Shown here: positions 34,490 to 43,394 of the stretch, in pieces
Position numbering within the stretch: the stretch's first letter is position 1
Layout: every line of letters begins with the position of its first letter
The notes under the pieces: model-generated
What the model saw: the letters and a program-made list of their open reading frames with translations, nothing else
Databases searched by the model: none
What the model was told of the DNA's origin: nothing
Source of the DNA: Streptomyces sp. 6-11-2
Lineage (GTDB): Bacteria > Actinomycetota > Actinomycetes > Streptomycetales > Streptomycetaceae
Direction of reading: 5' to 3'
Length of the DNA: 64,000 nt
Assembly: GCF_006540305.1 (NCBI RefSeq)
Contig: NZ_BJOR01000001.1
Span: 7,316,001 to 7,380,000 of the forward strand
Made by a program: the position numbers and the translations under genes

Positions 34490-34509
34490 GTTGCGTGCGG
34501 CAAGGTGTC
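34490..34509. promoter_or_regulatory. Degenerate rifamycin-associated element upstream of helR
   Basis: On the plus strand this 20-base window matches the RAE consensus at 14 of 20 positions, including an unbroken TGCGGCAAGG core at 34496-34505. It lies 35 bases before the helR start. The outer G and C arms are largely lost, so activity is uncertain. Confidence 0.5.
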
Positions 34510-34600
34510 CGGCCCGGCGTTACCTCGGGCCGGCGGGTTGTCGTGTTCCGGGCCCCGGCTCGGCGATCCCGCGTGGCTCACGCGGGCCCCGGCGGACTTC

Positions 34601-35812
34601 TCAGCTGATCGCGTCGAGCAGCAGCTTCGCGGCCACCGCCGCTCCGTCGGTGCGGATCATGTCGGCCACGGCGGCCGCTCGTGCGCGGGTGCCGGAGGCG
34701 AGGGCCGTCCCGAGCGCGGCCGACAGGGACTCGAAGGTCGGAGTCGGACCGTCGTGTGCCGCGCCGATGCCGAGGTCCGCCACCCGGCCGGCCCAGTACG
34801 GCTGGTCCGCCGCCTGGGGCACCACCACCTGAGGCGCGCCGGCCCGGGTGGCCGTCGTCGTGGTGCCCGCGCCGCCGTGGTGCACGACGGCGGCCACCCG
34901 GCCGAACAGCGCCTGCTGGTTGACCTCGCCGACGACGAAGCAGTCGTCACGGTCGTCGACCAGGGCCAGGTCGGCCCAGCCGCGGGACACGACCGCGCGG
35001 CGGCCCTGTGCTCGGATCGCGTCGACGGCCGCCTGGGCGACATCCGTCGAGGTGCGCAAGGGCATGCTGCCGAAGCCCACGTACACCGGTGGCGTCCCCG
35101 CGTCCAGGAACGCCGTCAACTCGGCCGGGAGCGGGCGCATGTCGGGCAGGGTCCACGCGCCGGTCTGGACGACGTCGAGGTCCGGCGTCCGCTGCCACGG
35201 GTCCAGGGCCGGGTCCGTCGCCAGCCACGGCCGGTCGCCGATGACGTAGTCGCGGACGTCGCTCACCGGCGGCAGGCCGATCGACGCGCGGTTCGTGTTG
35301 AGCGCCTCACCGAACAGCGTGTTGATGCTCCGGGCGTCCAGGTCCCACAGCTCCCGGTTGTCAGTCACGTCCGGCGGAAACGGACGGCCCGGATACGCCA
35401 GCGGCGCGCGGTGCGGCGACGGCAGGGTGAGCTGCTGGAAGGTCACGGACACGGAGCGGATGCCCAGCTTCTCCGCCACCGACAGCGCGCCGGCCGCGGC
35501 CGGCATCATGCCGGTCGCCACCAGCACGTCGCATCCCCCGGCCGCCGCGGTGACCGCGTCGAGCTGGCCGACGATCAGCTCGGCCGCGCGCTGGGGCAGC
35601 GACGACGGCGACGGCGCCGCGGTCGTCAGCGCGCGCGCCGACCGGCCGACCGGCACCAGCGGTACGCCGACACCGGCCAACCGCTGCGCGAAGTCCTCGT
35701 CCGGCGGCGCGCACACCCGCACCTCCGCGCCGAATTCCCGCAACCGCACCGCGAGTGCCACCAGTGGTTCGACGTCCCCCCGCGATCCATACGTCGACAA
35801 CAACACACGCAC
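34601..35812 (-). CDS. rgt: GT1-family glycosyltransferase, probable rifamycin glycosyltransferase
   Basis: About 403 residues, cytoplasmic, GT-B fold. The N-terminus VRVLLSTYGSRGDVEPLVAL is the acceptor-domain opening of MGT/YjiC enzymes; the C-terminal donor motif HHGGAGTTTTATRAGAPQVV, followed by PQAADQPYWAGRV, binds the nucleotide-sugar. Relatives inactivate macrolides or rifamycins by adding glucose. The GTG at 35812 is chosen with a GGGTG site upstream; GTG at 35806 is possible. A perfect RAE lies about 55 bases upstream and a helR gene follows, so inactivation of rifamycin by glycosylation is the best hypothesis. The symbol rests on this context. Confidence 0.85.
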   Translation of the reverse strand: MRVLLSTYGSRGDVEPLVALAVRLREFGAEVRVCAPPDEDFAQRLAGVGVPLVPVGRSARALTTAAPSPSSLPQRAAELIVGQLDAVTAAAGGCDVLVATGMMPAAAGALSVAEKLGIRSVSVTFQQLTLPSPHRAPLAYPGRPFPPDVTDNRELWDLDARSINTLFGEALNTNRASIGLPPVSDVRDYVIGDRPWLATDPALDPWQRTPDLDVVQTGAWTLPDMRPLPAELTAFLDAGTPPVYVGFGSMPLRTSTDVAQAAVDAIRAQGRRAVVSRGWADLALVDDRDDCFVVGEVNQQALFGRVAAVVHHGGAGTTTTATRAGAPQVVVPQAADQPYWAGRVADLGIGAAHDGPTPTFESLSAALGTALASGTRARAAAVADMIRTDGAAVAAKLLLDAIS

Positions 35813-35867
35813 TTCGCGACACCCACCCTCGTTTTCTGGCTTCGGCCGGCGATTCTGCGGCACGACG

Positions 35868-35887
35868 GGGGCCTTGCCGCAAGCCCC
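35868..35887. promoter_or_regulatory. Rifamycin-associated element (RAE)
   Basis: GGGGCCTTGCCGCAAGCCCC on the plus strand is the exact reverse complement of the RAE consensus reported upstream of rifamycin-inactivating genes in actinomycetes. It is an imperfect dyad about 55 bases upstream of the glycosyltransferase. A possible TATAGC element lies further upstream on the minus strand. Confidence 0.88.
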
Positions 35888-36045
35888 CCAGTGCGCTATA
35901 CGTTGAGAGTGGAAAGGAGCGGGTGACCTCCTTTCCCTTTCTTTTTGTCCGTCCGATGCCGACGGACGATGTCCTTTTTGCGAATATTGCGCATATCGGC
36001 TCCGCCGCCTGAGGGAATTGGCAGGAGCCGGCAGGACGGCACACA

Positions 36046-36085
36046 GGCCCGCGTCCTGCCGAGGGAGTCCCGGAGGACGCGGGCC
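36046..36085 (-). terminator. Terminator of the inositol-type operon
   Basis: Perfect 12-base arms GGCCCGCGTCCT and AGGACGCGGGCC with a 16-base loop, just past the iolD stop codon on the minus strand. Confidence 0.7.
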
Positions 36086-36094
36086 GGGGCCGGG

Positions 36095-37996
36095 TCAGGC
36101 CGGTCGTGGGGCGAGCAGCGGGCGCTGGGCCTTCTTGTGCTCCTCGTAGGCGGCGCGGGCCGCGGTGGTCGACGGCAGCGCGGAGACCTCGGCGACCGGG
36201 ACGTCCCACCAGGCGTCCGAGCCGGGCGCCGGCACCAGAGGGTCGGTCTCCACATGGACGACGGTGGTGCGCTCGGCGGCCAGCGCGGTGGCGAGCGCCT
36301 CGCGGAAGCCGTCCAGACCCTGGGCGCGGATGACGTCCGCGCCCAGACTCGCCGCGTTGGCGGCCAGGTCGACCGGCAGGGTGTCGCCGTCCAGGTGCCC
36401 GGTGGCCGGGTCGCGGTAGCGGTAACGGGTGCCGAACCGGTCGGCGCCGACCGACTCCGACAGCGCGCCGATCGAGGCGTAGCCGTGGTTCTGCACCAGC
36501 ACCACGACCAGTTTGAGGCGCTCGGCCACCGCCGTGGCGATCTCCTGAGCCATCATCAGGTACGAGCCGTCGCCGACCAGCACCACGACCTCGCGGTCGG
36601 GCGCGGCCATCTTCACGCCCAGCCCTCCGGCGATCTCGTAGCCCATGCAGGAGTAGCCGTACTCGACGTGGTAGCCCAGCGGGTCAGTGGGGCGCCACAG
36701 CTTGTGCAGATCGCCCGGCATCGAGCCGGCGGCGCACACCACCACGTCGCGCTCGCCCATGCCGTCCCGCAGCGCGCCGATGATCTCGCTCTGGGCCGGC
36801 AGCGGCCGGCGTCCGGCGGTGAAGGCGGCGTCCGCCACCGCGTCCCAGCCGCGGACCAGTCCGGCCGCGCGGTCACGCCACTCCGGGGCGGCCGACCAGC
36901 CGGACAGTGCGGCGCCCAGGGCCTGGATGCCCGCGCGGGCGTCCGCGACCAGCGACACCCCGGCCTGCTTGGCGGCGTCGAACGAGGCGATGTTGAGGTT
37001 GACGAAGGCCACCCGCGGGTCGGCGAACAGGGTGCGCGAGGCGGTGGTGAAGTCCTGCCAGCGGGTACCGACGCCGATCACCACATCGGCCTCGCGGGCC
37101 AGGGAGTTGGCCGCGGCACTGCCGGTGTGGCCGATCGCGCCGACCGCCGCCGGATGGCCGTGCGGCAACGCGGCCTTCCCGGCCTGCGTGACCGCCACGG
37201 GAACGCCGGTGGCGGCGGCGAACTCCGCGAGCGCGGCGGTGGCGTCGGAGTGGATCAACCCGCCGCCCGCCACGATCAGCGGGCGCCGTGCGCCCCGCAG
37301 CAGCCGCACGGCGGCGGTCAGTGACGCCTCGTCAGGTGCCGGGCGGCGGACGTGCCACACTCGGCGGGCGAAGAACTCCTCGGGGAAGTCCCAGGCTTCC
37401 GCCTGCACGTCCTGCGGCAGGCACAGGGTGACGGCGCCGGTCTCGGCCGGGTCGGTGAGCACCCGCATCGCCTGCACGGCCGAGGAGAGCAGTTGCTCGG
37501 GCCGCCAGATCCGGTCGAAGAACCGGGAGACGGGCCGGAAGGTGTCGTTGACGGTGATGTCGGCGGCGTACGGCTGCTCCAGCTCCTGGAGCAGCGGTGA
37601 GGCGGCGCGTGAGGCGAAGGTGTCACCGGGCAGCAGCAGCACCGGCAGCCGGTTGACGGTGGCCAGCGCCGCCCCGGTGACCATGTTGGTGGAGCCGGGC
37701 CCCACCGAGGCGGTGCAGGCCAGCGTGGAGAGCCTGCGCCGGGTGCGGGCGTAGGCCACCGCGGCGTGCACCATGGCCTGCTCGTTGCGGGCCTGGTAGT
37801 AGGTCAGGTCGTCGGGGCGTTCCAGCAGCGCCTGGCCGAGGCCGGCGATGTTGCCGTGACCGAAGATGCCGAAGCAGCCCTCGATCAGCCGCTGTTCGAC
37901 GCCGTCCCGCTCGGTGTACTGCTGGGCGAGGAACGCCACCAGCGCCTGGGCGGTGGTCAGCCGGCGTACCCGCCCGGCGGACGTGGTCGTGGTCAT
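36095..37996 (-). CDS. iolD: 3D-(3,5/4)-trihydroxycyclohexane-1,2-dione hydrolase
   Basis: About 633 residues, thiamine-diphosphate enzyme. N-terminal pyrimidine-binding domain with GCFGIFGHGNIAGLGQALLE and YYQARNEQAMVHAAVAYART, a central domain with GVPVAVTQAGKAALPHGHP, and the C-terminal TPP motif GDGSYLMMAQEIATAV followed by the asparagine in VLVQNHGYASIG. It opens the cyclohexane-dione ring in inositol breakdown to 5-deoxy-glucuronate. The ATG at 37996 overlaps the iolB stop as ATGA. It is the last gene of a ten-gene minus-strand operon. Confidence 0.94.
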   Translation of the reverse strand: MTTTTSAGRVRRLTTAQALVAFLAQQYTERDGVEQRLIEGCFGIFGHGNIAGLGQALLERPDDLTYYQARNEQAMVHAAVAYARTRRRLSTLACTASVGPGSTNMVTGAALATVNRLPVLLLPGDTFASRAASPLLQELEQPYAADITVNDTFRPVSRFFDRIWRPEQLLSSAVQAMRVLTDPAETGAVTLCLPQDVQAEAWDFPEEFFARRVWHVRRPAPDEASLTAAVRLLRGARRPLIVAGGGLIHSDATAALAEFAAATGVPVAVTQAGKAALPHGHPAAVGAIGHTGSAAANSLAREADVVIGVGTRWQDFTTASRTLFADPRVAFVNLNIASFDAAKQAGVSLVADARAGIQALGAALSGWSAAPEWRDRAAGLVRGWDAVADAAFTAGRRPLPAQSEIIGALRDGMGERDVVVCAAGSMPGDLHKLWRPTDPLGYHVEYGYSCMGYEIAGGLGVKMAAPDREVVVLVGDGSYLMMAQEIATAVAERLKLVVVLVQNHGYASIGALSESVGADRFGTRYRYRDPATGHLDGDTLPVDLAANAASLGADVIRAQGLDGFREALATALAAERTTVVHVETDPLVPAPGSDAWWDVPVAEVSALPSTTAARAAYEEHKKAQRPLLAPRPA

Positions 37997-38877
37997 CGCG
38001 GGCCTCCCGCGTCGCAGATCGGCACCCGGGGGTCGGCGGCCTGGCCGTCCCACGAGGCGCGCACCCAGTGGTGGGCCGGGTCGTCGCAGCACGCCATGGT
38101 GCGCTGCGGGTCGGGCCCGGCGAGCACGTTGAGGTAGTAGAGGGGATGTCCCGGAGCGGCCATCGAGGGGCCGTGGTAGCCCCGGGGGACGAGCACGACG
38201 TCACCCTGCCGGACCTCCGCCAGCACGTCCACCCCGTCGACCCCGGCCGCGGCGGGCTCGTACACCCGCTGGTAGCCGAAGCCGTGCGGGCCGGGGCCGC
38301 CGATCTCGAAGTAGTAGATCTCCTCCAGCACCGCCTCTCCGGGGCGCCGCTCGTCGTGCTTGTGCGGCGGATAGGACGACCAGTTCCCGCCGGGGGTGAG
38401 CACCTCGACGGCGACCAGACGGTCGCAGGGGAAGCCTTCGGGGGAGGCGAAGTTGTTCACCTGCCGGGTGGCCGGGCCCGCGCCGCGGATCTCGACCGGT
38501 ACGGCCTCGGCGGGACCGTAGGCGGGCGCCAGCCGGCGCTCGCAGCGGGCCGCGGGGAGCGCGAACCGCCCGCCGGCCGCCGAGTGCACGGTGAGCCGGG
38601 CGTCGCGCGGCGCGTAGGCGAAGTCGGTGACCCGGCTGAAGACGTCGCTGCGGCCGTCGAGTTCGAGGACGGTGCCGTCGATCTCCAGGCGGCAGCCGCC
38701 GGACAGCGGCAGCACGATCATCTCGCTGTCACCGGTGTCCAGCGTCCGCGAGGCACCCGGTGCGAGGTCCAGGACACGCAGCGAGCCGTAGGCCCACCCC
38801 GCGTCCTCAGGGGTGACGGTGAGGCGGAATCCGTCCGCCGCGGCGGTGCCGTCGGGCAGGTGCAGCCGACGGGACAT
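37993..38877 (-). CDS. iolB: 5-deoxy-glucuronate isomerase
   Basis: About 294 residues, double cupin-like fold. FRLTVTPEDAGWAYGSLRVL opens the protein, and PPHKHDERRPGEAVLEEIYY carries the metal-binding His and Glu residues; VPRGYHGPSMAAPGHPLYYL lies near the C-terminus. It isomerises 5-deoxy-glucuronate to 2-deoxy-5-ke-to-gluconate, the substrate for IolC. Its ATG at 38877 overlaps the upstream aldolase stop by one base (TGATG), and its stop overlaps iolD, so it is tightly coupled within the operon. Confidence 0.94.
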   Translation of the reverse strand: MSRRLHLPDGTAAADGFRLTVTPEDAGWAYGSLRVLDLAPGASRTLDTGDSEMIVLPLSGGCRLEIDGTVLELDGRSDVFSRVTDFAYAPRDARLTVHSAAGGRFALPAARCERRLAPAYGPAEAVPVEIRGAGPATRQVNNFASPEGFPCDRLVAVEVLTPGGNWSSYPPHKHDERRPGEAVLEEIYYFEIGGPGPHGFGYQRVYEPAAAGVDGVDVLAEVRQGDVVLVPRGYHGPSMAAPGHPLYYLNVLAGPDPQRTMACCDDPAHHWVRASWDGQAADPRVPICDAGGPR

Positions 38878-39785
38878 CAGGACTCCCGGCCGAGCAGCGA
38901 GACGGCGGTGTCCACGGCACCGGCCACATCGCCGTCGGCGGGGAAGAGCATCGTACGGCCGATGATCAGACCGCGGACGTGCTCGATGTCCAGTGCGCGC
39001 TGCCAGGACGCGTACATGGCGTCGGGGTCGCCGCCGCCCTCGCCGCCAAGGAGCAGGGTGGGCATGGTGGTGGAGGCCATCATCCGCTCCATGTCGGGGA
39101 CGACCGGGACCTTCAGCCAGGTGTAGGCGGAGGTGCGGCCGAGCGCGGAGGCGATGTTGTTCACCCAGATCTGCGCGTCGGCCTCCAGGATGTTGCGCAC
39201 CTTGCCGCCCTCGCGCACGGACTTGAACGGTTCGATCAGGGCGAGCAGCCGGCGCTCCGCCAACTCGTTCACGGCGGTGGCGGTCCCGCTGAGCGTCTCC
39301 GCGGTCCCCGGGTCGGCGGGGTCGACGCGCAGCAGCACCTTGCCGCCGTCCAGCCCCGCCTCCTCGATGCCTCGGGCGTCGTAGCAGGTGAAGCGGTCGT
39401 CGAGTTCGAACGAGGCACCGGGGATGCCGCCCCGGTTCATCGAGCCGAGCACCAGCTTGCCATCGAGCGCGCCGAGCAGTGTCAGGTCCTCGACCAGGTC
39501 GGGGGTGCCGAGGAAGCCGTCCACGCCGGGGCGGGAGAGCGCCTCGACGCAGCGGGCCAGCAGCTCGTGCCGGTCGCCCATGGCGGTGGGGTTGCCGCCG
39601 GCGGCCACCGCGCCGCGGGCCGGGTGGTCGGCGGCCAGGATGAACAGCGGCCGGGCCAGGTCCGCGGGGTCGAACTTCGGGCGGGCGGCGGCGGCCCGGC
39701 GGATCGCGTCGGGGTCGGTGAGCCGGATCCGGGTGACCTCGGCGAGGTCACGGGCGGCGGGGGCGGTGGCGAGGGTGGTGCTCAA
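38877..39785 (-). CDS. Cgl0159-type aldolase-like (beta/alpha)8 protein
   Basis: About 302 residues. The sequence ARPLFILAADHPARGAVAAG, VDGFLGTPDLVEDLTLLGAL and TMPTLLLGGEGGGDPDAMYA matches the Cgl0159 family found inside actinobacterial iol clusters, related to class I aldolases. No separate iolJ gene is present in the window, so this protein may cleave 2-deoxy-5-keto-gluconate-6-phosphate; that is inference. The start is a TTG at 39785, overlapping the iolC stop; no in-frame ATG fits. It is coupled to iolB downstream. Confidence 0.85.
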   Translation of the reverse strand: MSTTLATAPAARDLAEVTRIRLTDPDAIRRAAAARPKFDPADLARPLFILAADHPARGAVAAGGNPTAMGDRHELLARCVEALSRPGVDGFLGTPDLVEDLTLLGALDGKLVLGSMNRGGIPGASFELDDRFTCYDARGIEEAGLDGGKVLLRVDPADPGTAETLSGTATAVNELAERRLLALIEPFKSVREGGKVRNILEADAQIWVNNIASALGRTSAYTWLKVPVVPDMERMMASTTMPTLLLGGEGGGDPDAMYASWQRALDIEHVRGLIIGRTMLFPADGDVAGAVDTAVSLLGRES

Positions 39786-40759
39786 CGGGGTTCTCCGGTC
39801 GTGGTGGTGGCGACGGCGCGCGAGGTGGGGCGGCCGGTCAGCTCGGCGATCTCTTCGGGGGTGGGCATCGCGTCGGCGCAGGCGTGCCGGGAGGCGACCA
39901 GGGCCCCGGCGGCGTTGGCGGCGGCCAGGGTGTCGGCCAGCGGCAGTCCGGCCAGCAGTCCGGCGACCAGGGCGCCGCCGAACGCGTCGCCCGCGCCGAG
40001 GCCGTTCACCACCTCGACGGGGATCGGCGGCACCCGTACGTCCTCGGCCGCGGTGCGCGCCAGGACTCCGTGCGGGCCCTGCTTGACCACGGCCAGCCGC
40101 ACTCCGCGGGCGAGCAGCAGGTCGGCGGCCCGGTCCGGGTCACGGGTGCCCACCGCGACCTCGACCTCGTCACGGTTGCCGACCGCGACGGTGGCGTGCT
40201 CCAGCGCCTGCGCGTACCGGGCGGGCGCCTCCTCGGGCCGGTCCCAGAACATCGGGCGCCAGTCCAGGTCCAGCACGGTGTCGGTGCCCGGGTCGCGCTC
40301 GGCGAGCGCGCGCAGTGTGGTGCCGTACGACGGTTCGGCGCACAGGCCGCTCCCGGTGGCCCACACGACCCGGGCATCGCGCAGCGCGGGCAGGTCCAGG
40401 TGCTCGGGCAGCAGCCGCAGGTCGGGGGCATCGGGCCGGTAGAAGTACAGCGGGAAGTCGTCCGGCGGGAAGAGCTCGCACAGCACCACCGGGGTCTGGG
40501 CCCCGGGCACGGTCACCACATGCCGCTCGTCCACGCCGAAGCCGCGCAGCGCGTCACGGACGAACCCGCCCAGCGGGTCGTCGCCGACGCCGGTGACGAC
40601 CGCGCTGCGCAGGCCGTGCCGGGCGGCGGCGACGGCCACATTGGTGGCACTGCCGCCGAGGTACTTGGCGAAGGTGCGCACCTCGGCCAGGCCGACCCCG
40701 GTCTGCTGCGGGTAGAGGTCGACGCCGACCCGGCCCAGGGTGATCAGGTCGTACGTCAC
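39782..40759 (-). CDS. iolC: 5-dehydro-2-deoxygluconokinase
   Basis: About 325 residues, PfkB family. LITLGRVGVDLYPQQTGVGL and YLGGSATNVAVAAARHGLRS are typical of IolC, and NGLGAGDAFGGALVAGLL contains the catalytic Asp and anion hole. It phosphorylates 2-deoxy-5-keto-gluconate. The GTG at 40759 overlaps the upstream stop as GTGA, and the downstream TTG overlaps its own stop, so start choice is well supported. Confidence 0.93.
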   Translation of the reverse strand: MTYDLITLGRVGVDLYPQQTGVGLAEVRTFAKYLGGSATNVAVAAARHGLRSAVVTGVGDDPLGGFVRDALRGFGVDERHVVTVPGAQTPVVLCELFPPDDFPLYFYRPDAPDLRLLPEHLDLPALRDARVVWATGSGLCAEPSYGTTLRALAERDPGTDTVLDLDWRPMFWDRPEEAPARYAQALEHATVAVGNRDEVEVAVGTRDPDRAADLLLARGVRLAVVKQGPHGVLARTAAEDVRVPPIPVEVVNGLGAGDAFGGALVAGLLAGLPLADTLAAANAAGALVASRHACADAMPTPEEIAELTGRPTSRAVATTTTGEPR

Positions 40760-41571
40760 GCGGCGTCCTCCAGGGCCATCGACGCCCGGTCGACGTAGAG
40801 GGCGGCGTCGGCGCACTCGGTGACCAGGGTCGCGGGCCAGGAGGGGTCGTAGCCGCGGGCGGTGGCCAGGCGGCGCACCGCCTCGCGCTTGTGGGCGCCG
40901 TGGACGGTCATCACCGCGCGCCGGGAGTTGGCCACGATGGTGTGCACGCCGACGGTGACGCCGTGCCGGGGCACCTCGTCGAGGGACGCGAAGTCGGGGA
41001 AGGTGCCCATGTTGTCGACGCGGGTGGTGTCGGCGAGCTCCACGATCCGGCTGGTGCTGTGGCGTTCGGTGCCGGGCGGGTTGAAGGCGATGTGCCCGTC
41101 CGAGGCGCCGCAGGCCAGGATGAACAGGTCGATGCCGCCGGCCTCGGCCAGACGCCGCTCGTAGGCGGACGGGTCCGCGGGGTCGGGGAACCACACCGCG
41201 TCGGCGGGGATGCTCCGGGTGGGCCCGGCCGCGGCGTTGAGGGGGGCAACGATCTCCTCGGCGGCGAAGCGGTGGCAGCTGTTGTGCGCGCCGTGGTCGA
41301 TGTCGTGGAAGCCGCCCGGCGCGTCGGGGTCGGGCAGTACGTACTCGTCCATCATGGCGATGACGACGTGCCGCAGGTCGAGCCCGCGCTCGGCGGTCAG
41401 TTCGGCGAGTGCCTCGTAGACCGGCTTGGGGCTGCGGCCGCCGGGGCAGCCCAGGACGTAGCGCCGGCCGGAGCCTGCTGCTTCCGCGATCCCGTCCGCG
41501 ATCTCGCGGGCCAGCTCCGCGCCCAGTTGGGCGGGGCTGTCGAAGACGCGCGGGGGAAGGGGGGCCGACAT
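40756..41571 (-). CDS. Glucosamine-6-phosphate deaminase-like protein in an iol operon
   Basis: About 271 residues, NagB/RpiA/DeoR-like fold. YVLGCPGGRSPKPVYEAL binds phosphate, IAMMDEYVLPD carries the catalytic Asp75, and GASDGHIAFNPPGT contains Asp158 and His160. In NagB the last motif is FNEP with ring-opening Glu148; here that residue is Pro165. The normal substrate may thus not need pyranose opening. The ATG at 41571 has AAAGGAG eight bases upstream, the only strong ribosome site inside this part of the operon. It lies between ABC permeases and iolC. A role on an amino-cyclitol or amino sugar phosphate is possible. Confidence 0.85.
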   Translation of the reverse strand: MSAPLPPRVFDSPAQLGAELAREIADGIAEAAGSGRRYVLGCPGGRSPKPVYEALAELTAERGLDLRHVVIAMMDEYVLPDPDAPGGFHDIDHGAHNSCHRFAAEEIVAPLNAAAGPTRSIPADAVWFPDPADPSAYERRLAEAGGIDLFILACGASDGHIAFNPPGTERHSTSRIVELADTTRVDNMGTFPDFASLDEVPRHGVTVGVHTIVANSRRAVMTVHGAHKREAVRRLATARGYDPSWPATLVTECADAALYVDRASMALEDAA

Positions 41572-41576
41572 GGATG

Positions 41577-42407
41577 TCACTCCTTTACGGCGCCGGCCAG
41601 CATGCCGCTGATCATGCGGCGCTGGAGGGCGATGTAGCTGATGAGTACGGGCAGGGCGACGATGACGGCGGCGGCCGCGGTGACGCCCGGGTTGCTGTTG
41701 CGCCGGTTGCCCGCGAAGAACGACAGGGCCAGCGGCGCGGTCTGCACGCTGCGGTCGTCCGGGACGAGGACCAGTGCCAGCAGGAACTCGTTCCACGCGA
41801 AGAGGAAGAGCAGGGTGGCGAGGGTGCCGATGGCGGGTGCGGCCATCGGCAGCAGGATCGAGCGCAGGGTGCGGAACCTGGAGGCGCCGTCGACCGCGGC
41901 GGCCTCGCGCAGCGCCGGCGGCGTGGACACGAAGAAGGTGCGCATCCAGAACACCGCGAACGGCAGGGACAGGCCGATCTGCGGCAGGATCAACGCCCAG
42001 TAGGTGTTGGTGAGATGCCAGGACCGGAGTTGGTAGTAGAGCGGGATCACGGTCGCCTCGTACGGCATCACCAGACCGACCAGCAGCAGTCCCAGGAGCA
42101 GTCCCTTGAGCGGGAAGGGGAAGGCCGCGAAGGCGTAGCCGGCGAGGACGGCCAGCACGATGGTGCCCACCACCACGGCGGCGGCCACGATCAGGCTGGA
42201 CAGCAGGGCCTGCGAGAACAGTCCCCGGCTCCAGGCCTCGGAGAAGTTGTCGAAACTGATGGAGGTGGGGAGCGTGAAACCGCTCTGCCGGGTGCCGGGC
42301 TTGCTGAGCGCCAGCAGTACCACGGACAGGAAGGGGTACAGGGCGGCGATGGCGGCGACGGCCAGGACCGCGTGTCCGATGACGGTCTGGCGGCGGCTGG
42401 TGAGCAT
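41577..42407 (-). CDS. Sugar ABC importer permease, MalG type
   Basis: About 276 residues, six predicted helices. The EAA loop PALREAAAVDGASRFRTLRS is clear, and the preceding MPYEATVIPLYYQLRSWHL stretch is typical of MalG-like permeases of the CUT1 family. With the preceding permease it forms the channel for a sugar or cyclitol. The ATG at 42407 lies three bases after the upstream stop. No ATPase gene is present in the operon, so a shared ATPase such as MsiK probably energises it, as for other Streptomyces CUT1 importers. Confidence 0.92.
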   Translation of the reverse strand: MLTSRRQTVIGHAVLAVAAIAALYPFLSVVLLALSKPGTRQSGFTLPTSISFDNFSEAWSRGLFSQALLSSLIVAAAVVVGTIVLAVLAGYAFAAFPFPLKGLLLGLLLVGLVMPYEATVIPLYYQLRSWHLTNTYWALILPQIGLSLPFAVFWMRTFFVSTPPALREAAAVDGASRFRTLRSILLPMAAPAIGTLATLLFLFAWNEFLLALVLVPDDRSVQTAPLALSFFAGNRRNSNPGVTAAAAVIVALPVLISYIALQRRMISGMLAGAVKE

Positions 42408-42410
42408 CCG

Positions 42411-43394
42411 TCAGCCCTCCTTTCCGCGCACCAGGCGCATGACGAGCCCGGTCACCATCAGCACCACGGCGGTCAGGCAGACGCTGATCGCGGCGGCGCC
42501 GCCCACCTCGTGGGTGAGGAAGGCACCCTGGTAGATGAAGACGCTGGGCACGGTGGTGGAGGTGCCGGGGCCGCCGGTGGTGGTGTTCCACACCAGGTCG
42601 AAGTTGCGCAGGGCGTAGGTGATGGTGAGGACCAGGGCGATGGACATCTCGCCGCGCAGCGCGGGCAGGGTGACGGTGAAGAACTCGCGGACCGGGCCGC
42701 AGCCGTCGATGCGGGCGGACTCGTACAGCTCGGTGGGGATCTTCTGGGTGCCGGCGAGGAAGAGCACCATGCACAGCCCGTACATCACCCAGGTGCCGAC
42801 GAGGCCGACCGAGGGCAGGGCGGTGTGGTAGTCGCCCAGCCAGGCGCGGGCCAGGGAGCCCAGGCCGACGGCGCGCAGGGCGGCGTTGAGTGGCCCGTCG
42901 ATGTCGTAGAGCCACCGCCAGGAGACGGCGACCACGACGGTGGCCAGGATCTGCGGCAGGAACAGCACCGCACGGAAGAAGCTCAGTCCGTACACCCGGA
43001 TGCGGGACATCAGGGCGGCGAGGAAGAGGCCGAGGGCGACCGGCAGCAGCGCGTAGAAGACCACGAACTCCAGCGAGTGGCCGATCGCGGCGGGGATACG
43101 GGTGTCGGACAGCAGGGCGCGGTAGTTGCCGAGCCCCACCCAGCGGCCCTCGGTGAGGCCGTCCCAGCGGAACAGGGAGATCCAGGCGGTCTGGCCCAGC
43201 GGCCGCAGCACGAACAGCGTGTAGACGATGGCGGCGGGCAGCAGATACCAGAGGGCGGGCCAGTACTGGCGTCCGGCCCAGGCGCGCAGGCCGTGCCGTC
43301 TCCGGTGGGCCGGTGGCTCGTGGTCGGCGCGGACCATTGCGGGGGACGCGGGCTCGGTGGCGGTGGCCCGTCCGGAGAGGGGGGCCGCGGTCAC
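42411..43394 (-). CDS. Sugar ABC importer permease, MalF type
   Basis: About 327 residues. A basic soluble tail of about 45 residues precedes six predicted helices (YWPALWYLLPAAIVYTLFVL onward). The EAA-like loop is TELYESARIDGCGPVREFFT. The GTG at 43394 overlaps the stop of the binding-protein gene as GTGA. Longer frames upstream in the same phase read through the binding-protein gene and are not real. Confidence 0.92.
   Translation of the reverse strand: MTAAPLSGRATATEPASPAMVRADHEPPAHRRRHGLRAWAGRQYWPALWYLLPAAIVYTLFVLRPLGQTAWISLFRWDGLTEGRWVGLGNYRALLSDTRIPAAIGHSLEFVVFYALLPVALGLFLAALMSRIRVYGLSFFRAVLFLPQILATVVVAVSWRWLYDIDGPLNAALRAVGLGSLARAWLGDYHTALPSVGLVGTWVMYGLCMVLFLAGTQKIPTELYESARIDGCGPVREFFTVTLPALRGEMSIALVLTITYALRNFDLVWNTTTGGPGTSTTVPSVFIYQGAFLTHEVGGAAAISVCLTAVVLMVTGLVMRLVRGKEG

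Noticed and set aside
35947..35967. GTCCGTC/GACGGAC hairpin near a T-run as the iol operon terminator
   Set aside because: In the direction of iol transcription the stem is followed by A residues, not U; the 36046-36085 hairpin is nearer and stronger.
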